A stretch of 64,000 bases of DNA from Ahaetulla prasina. Taxonomy: Eukaryota; Chordata; Lepidosauria; Squamata; Colubridae. The position numbers and the translations under genes were made by a program. Every line of letters begins with the position of its first letter. Position 1 is the stretch's first letter. The stretch lies in contig NC_080539.1 in NCBI RefSeq assembly GCF_028640845.1, forward strand, positions 303,710,016 to 303,774,015, read 5' to 3'. Below are positions 41,767 through 54,200 of this stretch, in pieces. The notes beneath the pieces were generated by a model, which did no database searches, was not told where the DNA came from, and worked only from the letters and a program-made list of their open reading frames with translations.

Positions 41767-42137
41767 ATATATTAAATCTGTTCTTGGGTCTATGCTCTCT
41801 TTTTTCCGATTCTCTGACTTTCTGTCTTTGCAAACTGAAGAATGAGCCAAATTTATGGGACACTCAGCATAAAAATATAATCACGGACTGGATATTCTGA
41901 CTTCCTTCAGATCTATGTGGCAGCAGTCTAGCCTCAAATTAACCAAGGTGATTACTTCAACAGGCTAAGGAAGAGAGGGAGGGAACTATGTTTCTGGAAT
42001 TCAGAGAGAGGTGTGGTCATGAATCATGTTTTAAAACATCTTCTTGTCTCCTTCAGTTAGGAGGCTGTCAGTTGTGGATTCTATCGCTGTTTCCCATTCT
42101 CAGCTCCTGGAGTGAATTATATGCAACTGATACTACC

Positions 42138-42164
42138 ATGGGAGCAAATTCCAGTTCATTTGCG
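42138..42164 (+). CDS. Gene 2 exon 1 (start codon)
   Basis: Encodes MGANSSSFA with ATG in a strong context (accATGG) and donor gtaaga. The frame is open upstream to an ATG at 41988, but a good acceptor (tctccttcag) ending at 42056 suggests that the coding exon carries a short 5' UTR from 42057. The start MGxxxS matches the N-myristoylation pattern. Confidence 0.65.
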
Positions 42165-45100
42165 GTAAGAAAATCATTTGTTTTTAGAGACTTGCTTTTG
42201 TCTCTACTGTTTTAGAGACGTCATGTAATATATTTATGCTTCTTTCCCATTGAAAAGTTAGTCAGAATATAGAAATCCTTACATACAGAATACAGAATAA
42301 CAGAGTTGGAAGTGACCTTAGAAGGAGGTCATTTAGTCCAACCCCCTAATCAAGCAGGACAACCTATAGCATTCTGGACAAATGGCTGTCCAATATCTTC
42401 TTAAAAACCTCCAGTGATGGAGCACCCATAAACAATATTAATGGGAAAATTGTGGTAGTTGTATGCAAGTAAATACTTGAAAAGTATCAAATGAGTATTT
42501 GAAATTAGTGTCTTAAATACATGTATTTTGGTTTTTGTTTAGGGCATAGTCAACAATCGAGAAGAACCAGAAAAGGTATGTACAAAATGGATGAGTGCTG
42601 AGTTGAAAATCTTCACATATTTTGCAGTTATTCTCATTTAATTTTAGACAAAAACGCTTTGGGGAAAAAGTGAATTACTTTTTAAAATGGTCAGGCAAGG
42701 ATTTTTGTGTTCATATAGTGGATAATGGGTTCTGTGGATGTAACCTGTCTTTCACTGAACAACTGACATCTTCTTGGCAAGCATCTATTAAAGCTCAAGG
42801 CTAGAAGTTGTGAGGAAAATCCTCTATGTGTTCTTTAGATCAGGGAGTACAGATAGGCAGAAATACTAGAGTGATGCAGAACCATGACATTCAGGGACAG
42901 CAGCAATAAGAGCAGCTATAACAAAACTATAACAATTGTAAGATTATTTTGAAATTTCTACCAAACTTTTGAAGTCCTCAGATCGTCTAAAGTAAAGGCA
43001 GAGTTGAAATTTTCAGTCCCATTTTTTGGTTAGAAGTTCAGGAGAATACAATAAATGTATTCATTTCAGACCATGAGTCACTAGCGCAAAGTAGGCTGAT
43101 TTATAAATTATTACTGTTTATATCTATAGCATATGCCTTACAACAGCGGTCCCTAATACTCAGTCCATGACCCGGTGCTGGGCTGCAGCCCTTTCAAAAC
43201 TGGGCCACGGAAGTGGTGGGCAAGCACATGTGTGAATCCATTCCCTTTTCCCCCTGTGTCTGCCACCACTGTTGCCTCTGCCAGTCCGCTGAGCTGGAAA
43301 GTCTATGGCGATTCTCAGTCATCCAGGTCATGGTTGTCCCAAAGGTGCTTTTTGAAGAGGTAACTGGACTTTTTGGTTTTTCTTTGAAGACCTTTATAAC
43401 ATCTTTAAAGAATGAATAAATCCTTCCATTACCCACCATCCAGTCATAGGTGAAGAAGAAGCTTCTTGGATGAGAAGTGAAATGTCGTCAAAGAAAAACC
43501 AGAAAGACCAGTTGCCTCTTGAAAAAGCACTTTTGAGACAATTGTTGTAATAGTGCTCTCATTTACTTTTGCTGGAACCATCATCTCCTTTATTAGAGGT
43601 TTCTGCAAAGCAGCTAAGGTGGAATTTTATAGAGGCTGTGCCTTATAGCCCCAGGCTATAATTCAGTAGTGGTTTTTACTTACCTTTGCTACTGGTTCGG
43701 AACTGTGAGCGTGTGTGCATGCTTTGCTCACGCGTGGTGCTTCTGCACATGTGCAGAACCTTCTGAGCATGTGCAGAGCATCTGTGATGACATCTGGATG
43801 GGTGGGTGGAGCCTCCTGCGGCCGCCATTAATGGCTTACCCGAATCGGGGTGAATGGGTAGAAACCCATCACTGCTGTAATTCCCAGTCTTAAATACCCA
43901 AGGTGATATTTGGGGACATGATCAGTGGTGGGATTCAAGCAATTTAACAACCGGTTCTCTGCCCTAATGATTTCGTCTAACAACCAGTTTGCCAAACTGC
44001 TCAGAAAGTTAACAACTGGTTCTTCCGAAGTGGTGTGAACTGGCTGAATCCCACCACTGGATATGATCCTAAACATATCTGACAATAAACATGTCTCTTT
44101 GAATTAAACATTAGATGCACACAGCATTGTATCACATGCTAGGAAAATTTGTATTTGTTGAATGTTATTCTGTCACAAAGCTGTTTAAAAACAGAGAAAA
44201 GTCATTTCCACATATATAATTGATACTGACTGATAGCATCTCCCACCCATTGCTGTTTTCAGACTTTGTATTGTCATCCTTGGTGCTGCTGTAAGATATG
44301 ATAAAGGTTTGGATATAAATTTATTTTCTGTGGAAATCTAATGGGAATAAATAGATCGATGCAACTTTGTCTTCTGCTTCCAGGCAAGTTTTGGATCATA
44401 CATTGCATGCTGATAAATTTAGCTTCTTGTGAAAATTTATTTTCTTGGCGCTGTCCATCAGAGAAAACCATTTCTGTATCTTTCACTTCAGAAGATTATT
44501 TTGGGGGAATACTTTTTCAGTTTAATGAATCTGATCACGATTTTCGTAAGTTTGTAGGCTAATTAGATGATAATGAAGTTTCCCCTTTAAATCCTTTTCC
44601 TGACTGCCATTCCATATGACTTGGCACCTTTGTTTGTTGTTTGATGAGTCAAGGCATGATCTGCATTCAGTAAGAGGAGAAAATAGAGGCATACATAAGG
44701 TGTGGTTAAAAAAAGGTCAAGATTAGAACATGTGACATATATAATAACCAGTGGAGCCTAATTGTGGCTACCATCTTGACTTTTTTTAAATCACATCCTG
44801 CGGACATCCCTGAGGGATGAAGTAAGGACATTGATTACGCTCTTTTATCTTTCACTTCATTTGTTTGTAATAACCATTCTAGCTTAAAATGATGGCAGCT
44901 GCAGACAGAAAAATTCAGGGAACCCCAGATTAGAAAGACTGGTGAATTGTATATGTGCTGATTGAATCTCTACAATTTGCTTCACATCTAGCTATCTGGT
45001 TATATGATTAAGTCCATTCCTTTTTAAGTTTCAATCTTTAGTGTAAGGCATGCTGTTTTCCTTTTTATACTTTTAATTGTCAGAGTTTAAAGCTGAATTG

Positions 45101-48100
45101 CCATATTTTTCAGCGTATAAGACGCACTTCCCCTCCCCAAAAAAACAGAGGGTGACAATTTGGATGCGTCTTATACACCGAAAGTAGTTCTCCCCATCTG
45201 CCCCCACCCCTTCAGCCTCCACACATCCTCTCAAAAGGAGCTTTTGGAGCCTGCTAATGCAGCATCTCAAATGGAGCATGTGGAGGGTGAAAAAGCAAGG
45301 TGCAGAGGCCAAAATGGCAACCCAGAACAGCTGCTGCCTTGTTGGACCAGTTCCGCGCTTCGCCTGCTATACTCACTGGAACACCCTGTGACAATCAGCC
45401 ACATTTTTTGAAGCTGTGTATCTGTGTATCAACAAGGCACATGCGCGCTCACAACCAGCAAAACTGTTGCTAAAGTTCACCTCTGGGAACAGCTGATTGA
45501 GGGTATTCTGGGAAGGCGATCCACCCACCAATCAGCTGCTCATGCTGAATCAGGCTAATGTGCTGAAGCTGATCAGGCTGTTTGCTAAGGACGCTAGCCA
45601 GATGAATACCAATGGATGCTGGTAGGCAGAGGAAATTTTTTTTTTCTTATTTTCCTCCCCCAAACCTAAGATGCGTCTTATACTCTTGAGTGTCTTATAC
45701 TCTGAAAAATACGATAATGTTAGTGAATGCCCCCTTTCAGCCTGTAGTTTTTCAGAGGATGAGGTTGGTTGGCTATAATAATCTGATAATAATTGTTTTA
45801 ATTTCTAAATTTTATAATATGTTAAATTTATAATTTAATTTTCAAGAGGTGGTAACATGTTTTCTTAAACCAGAAGGGAGATAATCCTCCTTTAGCATAT
45901 TTTATTTAATATTTAATACTTAATTACTAAAGTAAATTAAACCCATGTTTGCATTTCTTAATCTTGGACTTAACTTTGAGTACATCATAACCAGTAACTT
46001 GTAACTGAAATGTTTTATAATAGCCAAAAGTCATTCTCTTTTTTATTTTAAATCTTCTATTTCCCCCCCCCCCCATTTCTTTGGGATATCATTTACCCCA
46101 TTGGCAATATATGGCATCTTTTAGGTTCATTATTGTGGCAAAATTATAAAAGTGAGGACAGACTTTATATTATTTCAAAAAAGGCTGGATGATGCAATGA
46201 AGGCACCCTAAACAGGAAATAGTTTTGGTCTTTCAAACTGGATTTTTTATAAATTTTGTACTTGATGTAAAGTAACCATAGCAACAGGGTGGACAATATG
46301 CTGTTAAAATATATTGAGTTGTGTGCTCTAGTGTTTTAAACAAAATAAATTACATATATGTTAGTCTAAACTGTATTGTTATTTGTTGATTTGGTTTGGG
46401 AAATTATAAAAAGGTTTGATATTTTTTCTGAGCTGTGAATTTTTTGAAATATAGTTTCTTCAAATTTGTTTTAGTGTTACCACCCATTATCACATATTGT
46501 CAGGGATGGGCTTCAAAAATTTTAGCAAGGGGTTCTCTGCCCGGTTGCTGGGTGGGCGTGGCCATGGTGGGTGTGGCCTAGTCGGCCTCCTGCACCATGG
46601 TGGGGGGGCGTTTTTGCCCTCCCTGGGCTCCAGAGGATTTTTTTGAGCCTCCGGGAGGGCGAAAATGGGCTTCCCAGGCTCCGGTAGCCCCCTGGAAGAA
46701 CTTCCTGAGCTTTGGGTAGGCCTGTTTTTCACCCTCCCTGAGCCTCCGTGCTCACCCTGCACTTACCTGCATCCAAAATGGGCCATTTGGAGACTCCTGG
46801 GAGGGGCAGGGTGGGGTGGGAGGTACCAGCCAGGAGTGGGATTTGGAGGTTCTCTGAACTGCACAGAATCTTAGCTAGAGGTTCTCCTGAACCCCTGTGA
46901 ACCCCCAGCATATTGTATGGTTTTAGTGTTACACCCCCCTCCCCCATTATGGCTTATAAACCATGGTTTCTGACTTAACATGATGGAAGTATTTATCTAT
47001 TGTAGTTCAATCAACAAAGCATTGTTAAGCAAATCAAGGGTTAGAGTAATGTATGTGCCGGGTCATTTTGTGAATAGTTGTAATGGGAGGGCAGAAATTT
47101 TAATTACTATTTTTTCTCTTTTTTTTTAAAAAAAATGTAATATTTGAACAATAACATTACATTGAGGCAGTGAATTACAGTGATTAATGGTTTGCTTACT
47201 TACCTGATTCAGTGGCAATGAGCATGCCCAAAAACAATTTTGTTATGTTTGCTCTTTACTGTGTTCTTATCTCCATATTTTGTTTCCTTCCATCTCTTTG
47301 TGGAAGGAATATACTCCACTACAATTGTTCAAACAGTCACCAATAGTGTCTCTTCCTCCTGGCACATTTTGCACTATTGGTATTCATACATAAGCAATGT
47401 GTTACAACTTGACATGGAAGCTGATTCACACAGTAATTTTCATATAGTTGGCTTTCCCCACGAGTCGGTTGGGGAATGCTAATTTCACCTTGTGAGGTCA
47501 GAATGGAATCATCTGATGTGATGTCTCATCATATCCTGGTCCAGCCCCAGTTTCCTAATATTCAGGATGTGTTTTGCTGTAATCACTACCATGCTGATTT
47601 CACAAGGACTGGGCACTTGGCTGGGCTTGGTACTGCATAGCAAGTTCATCCAATTAACCTCTAGCCTGCAGGAAGGGAAACATGTGAAGCAATTTATTCT
47701 GTACAGATTGCTTTGCATACTTGAGTCCCAGGGAAGTCAAAATAGAACTGTGGCTGTTTTGCATCTGTAGGGATTAATATTTGTTATTTGGGAATATTGC
47801 CAATCCTAATAGATGCTGTTGTTGGTTTGCTGCTGGCAGAGTTATTTTTGGGCTTGTAGATCAATAATATTCAAGAATGAGAAATTAATGATTTATGGAC
47901 CATGAGGGATTCTATACATTCTGAACAGAACACTAGAGAAGCAGGAGAAACGACAACCTTTTGTATATACTGTTCACAGCTGATGAAGCTGTTCAATCAA
48001 AGGACGCAGACATGGAGTTGAATAATTTAATAAGTCTATGTGTGGTCACATGCACACTTTCTTTTGCATTTGAGGACTACTCTCTGATGGTATCTGTTAT

Positions 48101-48216
48101 CTACCAAGATTATCTAATAATATTCATATTTATATATCTCCCTCCAGTAAAGTTCCATGTCTGGGTTTTTTGGCTGAACATTCAAATTGCAGTTTTGCTA
48201 ATGGTTTTCTTTGGGT

Positions 48217-48253
<37 letters not shown>

Positions 48254-51200
48254 GGACAGAAATCCCATTACTGCATTTCTCAAGCTTGATGATGTGCGGG
48301 CATCTTCATGGAGGCTGTGGGACACAAGTTACAAAAAATGTTTTATCATATCATAAGGCAAACACTGTTCCTCAAGTGTTTGTGTGCACCCATAAAACAA
48401 ATTTAAGGAGAGACAGAGATAATATCATGAAATCACATCAACTCTGCTCATTTTTAGGAAAATTGTTAAGATCTGGCTCTTCCCCCAGGCATTAGGGGCC
48501 AATTGAGACCAAGAGCCCTTTCGGTTATTCTGTTATCTTGCTTGGTCACCATTATGTATTTTATATTTATATATTGTATATACTTTGTGTTGTATAGTGT
48601 ATGTGTGTGTGTGACTATTTTTTTAATGTTGTATGCCATGCCAGCCAGAGTCACACTGTTTGAACTGGGCAGCCTTATAAACCTTGTTAATAATGAAATA
48701 ATAAATATGTCATCTTGCTGTTATTGTTTTTAGGAAAAGATGCTAAAGTTTCCAATGGAAAAAGTAATATGTAATAGCAATATCTCATTAGGAGATTTTC
48801 CAGACATAAATGCAATCCTAATAATCCCAGCACGATGAGCCCCGTTATATACTATTTTAGTCAGGGACATTCAGCTGCAAGCAATTTTGAAATATAATCC
48901 TATTGGTCTGTTGTGTTCATGGACAGGAAAATGCACCTTCAAGGCAGTGAACACTTAAGAGCAGTAATGAGTTTCAATTTCGGTCATTACTGGTTCGCTT
49001 GTGGACGTGCATGCGCTCACATACGTGCACGATGCTTCTGCACATGCACAGAACTTCTGCGCATGCGCAGAGATGTCCAGGCAGGCGGGTGGAGCCTCCC
49101 GCTGCCACCGCTACCGGTTTGCCTGATCCGGGGTGATCTGGTAGCAACTGATCTGCTTAAGAGGTGGTCTCTTTTTTATTGGAGGGGTTTTTAGATTCAT
49201 CCCTTTCTTGCTTAGAAGGGTGCTGCTGGTATATACTGAAGAGTTGTCAGAAAAAGCCACTCTAGGAATCTTAAAGGCAGAATGTAGAACATAGGGAAAG
49301 GCTAGCAATTGATTCTCTTTTATTTTAGTGAAGTGGGGAAAGAGATAACAATTTAGACTTGCTGGGGCAGCAGAACAAGTCACTCTGCTCCTGATGTGCT
49401 TGAGGAATTCTTGGCCAGAAAGGCTGAGTGCTGATTGTCTAGTGGGTCCCTGTGAAATGTTGCCTGACAAATAAAAAGGTCATGCCATCCATACACCCAA
49501 ATAAATATAAAAACAGTCCAAGCAGCCTAGATCAATCTCAGGTACGTTTTCAATGTCTGCTCTGATACTGATTTTATTGAGTCTTACCTTATCTGGAGAA
49601 GACACTCTGTAAACCAACCCCAGTTGCTATTAACTTTTATCCCTTTCTGGCTGACCATTTAGACTGTCCAGAGCTTTAGAACTGAAGGAAAAAAGCATCC
49701 TACTGATGATGCAGCAACTCCTTAAAGCAGGGGTGAAATGCTCCTGGTTCTGACCAGATTGCCCAATCTAGTAGCAATGGCAGCGAGTGATTCGGAGAAC
49801 CGGTAGCAAAAATCCCTGCTCCCCCCCTGCCCATGCCCAGCTGAGCCGCGTGATCATCAGAGTTGTTTTTTTTAAAAAAAAACTTTTAAAAGCATTTTTT
49901 CTTCGGCCGAAAAAATGCTTTTAAAAGGTTCTGGCGATCCGAGCTGAATTGCCTGATCGTCAGAGGCTTTTTTCTTTTAAAGGCAAAAAAAATGCTTTTA
50001 AAAGAAAACAAAAGCTTCTGATGATCAGGCAACTCAGCTGGGATTGTCAGAACCTTTTAAAAGCATTTTTCAGCTGAAGAGGTTGTAGAAAAATGCTTTT
50101 AAAAGTAAAAAAAAAAGTTGGCCACGCCCACCCAGTCACATTACCACCCTCACCAAGCCATGCCCACAGAACTGGTAGTAACAAAGTTTACATTTCACTA
50201 CTGCCTTAAAGTAGTTGTATTGGAAATTCCACATATTGCCGTGTGTTCTTTGGAAAGGATGCCTTTGAGATTACAACATTATTGAGACATGCTACATGTT
50301 GGGTGCTTTGCGTTCAGGAGGGCCTTTACCCCTCTAACTCTGAAGCTTACATGCTGTTTCTTCTCTGTCCCATTTGTAGTTCTCCATATCTCCAAATCTA
50401 ATCACACAAACACTGACATTTATGTGTTGTTGTTGTTTTATTAACAGAGAGAAGAAACTCCATACAGACTCCTCACAGTTAGAATACTGAGAGCCAGAAA
50501 TATACAGAAGGCAGACTTACGTAAGTATCTCTGTTGTTACTGAACCCCCAATCCTTATAATTTGTATTGATATATTGACCATCATTTGTGTTGTAAATGT
50601 TGTACCTTGATGAACGATCTTTTCTTTAAAGGCAAAAAATGCTTTTAAAAGAAAACAAAAGCTTCTGATGATCAGGCAACTCAGCTGATTGTCAGAACCT
50701 TTAAAAGCATTTTTCAGCTGAAGAGGTTGTAGAAAATGCTTTTAAAAGAAAACAAAAGCTTCTGATGATCAGGCAACTCAGCTGATTGTCAGAACCTTTA
50801 AAAGCATTTTTCAGCTGAAGAGGTTGTAGAAAATGCTTTTATAAGGTATTTTAATTTGTATATTGTGTTGTTTTTACTTTTGCCTGTACACCGCCCTGAG
50901 TCCTTCGGGAGAAGGGCGGTATAAAAATTAAATAAAATAAATAAATAAATAAATGCCCACAGAACTGGTAGTAACAAAGTTTACATTTCACTACTGCCTT
51001 AAAGTAGTTGTATTGGAAATTCCACATATTGCCGTGTGTTCTTTGGAAAGGATGCCTTTGAGATTACAACATTATTGAGACATGCTACATGTTGGGTGCT
51101 TTGCGTTCAGGAGGGCCTTTACCCCTCTAACTCTGAAGCTTACATGCTGTTTCTTCTCTGTCCCATTTGTAGTTCTCCATATCTCCAAATCTAATCACAC

Positions 51201-54200
51201 AAACACTGACATTTATGTGTTGTTGTTGTTTTATTAACAGAGAGAAGAAACTCCATACAGACTCCTCACAGTTAGAATACTGAGAGCCAGAAATATACAG
51301 AAGGCAGACTTACGTAAGTATCTCTGTTGTTATTGAACCCCCAATCCTTATAATTTGTATTGATATATTGACCATCATTTGTGTTGTAAATGTTGTACCT
51401 TGATGAACGTATCTTTTCTTTTATGTACACTGAGAGCACATGCACCAAGACAAATTCCTTGTGTGTCCAATCACACTTGGCCAATAAAAAATTCTATTCT
51501 ATTCTATTCTATTCTATTCTATTCTATTCTATTCTATTCTATTCTATTCTATTCTATTCTATTCTATTCTATTCTATAACACTAGATGGACCATTCTTTG
51601 TACACATAAATTACATTGACAAGGGTACCTAAATCTTATGGAGGAAAGCAGAAGATACGATTCATAGTATAATTTCCTTATAGCTGCCATGTAATGTTCA
51701 ACAATGTCTATGGAGATTCTCAGTCATCCAGGTCATGGTTGTCCCCAAGGTGCTTTTTCAAGAGGCAACTGGACTTTCTTGTTTTCCTTTGAAGATGTTT
51801 CACTTCTCATCTTAGAAGCTTCTTCTGCTCTGACTGGATGGTGGGGAATGGAAGGTTTTATATGCTGGTCATTTGCCTTCTTTTAGAGAGCCGTTGAGGC
51901 CACTTGGAGGTTCATCTGTGTCCTCAGGGTCACCTGAGCAGTGCAAATGTTTTCAAAGAACAAGCAAAATGTTTTCAAAGAAGAACAAGAAAGTCCAGTT
52001 GCCTCTTGAAAAAGTACCTTGGGGGTAAAATTCAACAAGTGTATAGCTGTAATGAGCAACTCTTTTTTTCTGTTGAAGGCTGTGTTCACTCATTTGTTGA
52101 AGATTTAAGATGGTAAGAGAATGGAGCCAATCCCTTCTCTCTTTTTTCTTTAAAACTATCACCTTGTGCTATAAACATTTTGCCTAGGAATCACGTTAAA
52201 TGACCAGAAGCCCTGATCTTGCTTTTTCCATGGTGTTCACTGTATGCTTCTCTCATACCACCTACAAGTCCTCTTTGTCATCTTAGTTGTGGAACTAGTA
52301 GAGCCTTTTTAAAATAAATTCTTGATTGTGTTTTTTAAAATCAGAGTCCGTTATCTACAAACATGCAGTTTAGTGCATGTATGGGGAAGTGGTACATAAA
52401 AACAGCATAGATCAAGTGGGGTAAGGGAATCAAAGCAAAGGATACTTGCACTCAGAAATTATATGTATATACTGTGTTTGCTAAGTTGATTGGGAAAATG
52501 CAAGCACTGGGGACGTATGAGTAGACCCATTTCTGCTTCAAAGGCTTGTGCTGGGGGAAGGACAGTTGGGTTGGAAATTCTGTAGAACAGATGAAAAGGC
52601 ATTTCTTGGACAGTCAATCCTTACTCATATCTGGAAAGCTGCCTTGTACTGAATTGTTGTTTATTTTGTATTTTGAGGTTTTATGGTGTATTAATGGACA
52701 GGAAAAGCTTTTACTTTAATACTTACCTGCTCAGAAGTCACTGTTGCAAAATGGATGGCCATATAAATAAATGAATAAACTTGGGTGCCTGATCTACAAC
52801 AATCCCATTTCAAAATGAAATATAATGCCAAATAAAATAATGGTATAATCATCACAGAGTTAGTTATTTGGCACAAGCTAAACTAACTGGCTACTTATTT
52901 TAAACAAACTAAAAATGGAAGTTGAAAGAAAGGAGCATTTTCTCTTCTAATGTTTGGTTACTGTTCTAGACTTGAAGAAACTGAACTGACAGAAGAGTCA
53001 GCAGAATACAGAATAACAGAGTTGGAAGGGACCTTGGAGGTCATCTAGTCCAACTTCTTGCCCAAGCAGAAGAGCCTATACTATTATGGACAAATGGCTG
53101 TCCAATCTCTTCTTAAAAACTTCCGGTGTTTTTAATTGTTAATTGTTAATTGTTCTAACTTTCAGGAAATTTATCCTTAGTTCTAGGTTGGATCTCTCCT
53201 TGATAACTTTCCACCTGTTACTTCTTGTCATTCCCTTAGGTGCTTTGGAGAATAGGTTTTCCCCTCTTTGTGACAGCCTCTCAAATATTGGAAGACTGCT
53301 ATCATATCATCCCTAGTCATGTCAGACTCTTAAGAGACTTAAGACAATATACTTATAGCACTTAGCAATAGCACTTAGACTTATATACCGCTTCATAGTG
53401 CTTTACAGCCCTCTCTAAGTGGTTTACAGAGTCAGCATATTGCACCCAACAATTTGGGTCCTCATTTTACCCACCTCAGAAGGATGGAAGGCTGAATCAA
53501 CTTTGAGCCTGGTGAGATTTGAATTGTCCAAATTGCAGTCAGCCGGCAGTCAGCAGAAGTAGCCTGCAATACTGAACTTTAACCATTGCACCACCATGGC
53601 TCTTCCAATGAGGAAACCCATGGCCCTGTTTATATCACATGCTTCAAGAAGGTAGGGGAGAGATGCCTGTGTGTTATGCAGATATGAGGGTCTGTCTAGA
53701 AATTCTCTCTTTGTGGCCATTTTGTTTTCATTCTCCTATATGCCCACTGGAAGGTGAAAAGGGAGACGAATACATGATAACTCTCCAGACGCTGTCCATT
53801 ATGATGCTGGTTACAGCTGTATTAATGTGCTGAGGTTCCCCCCTCAACCCAAGGGAGCAAGACTCTGTATGTATCGGGGGTGGGGGGAAGAAAGTGGGGG
53901 CTAGAGAACTAAAATATAGCCACCCAAATCAAACATCTCTCAGTTTGTGTTGACCGCAGGTGAAAGTGAATGAATTGACTGAAAGAAAAGATCACTAGGG
54001 TAGTAGTTTCATGAGAAAAGTCTACTGATGTATTGGGAAAAGAAGAATGACAGGTAAGGGACAAAAACCATGGCACACATATATTGACTTCTTTAGGAAA
54101 AAAGAGACCAATTCACAACATCAAAATTCTCTGACATCATGACTTCCCTTAAAATGGACCTTCTGGAAGGTCCCAAATAGTAAGACGATATATTCTGAAA

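Noticed and set aside
41988..42137. Upstream extension of gene 2 exon 1 to the ATG at 41988
   Set aside because: The extension has no family resemblance and includes a strong 3' splice site at 42055-42056, so it is more likely intron and 5' UTR; kept only as an alternative.
47961..48356. A 131-codon open frame with hydrophobic segments
   Set aside because: Crosses a (TG)n array, lacks any family match or splice context and lies in gene 2's intron.
32907..51577. Pentamer arrays as CRISPR-like or satellite structures
   Set aside because: No spacers; simple (ATTCT)n repeats attached to LINE tails.
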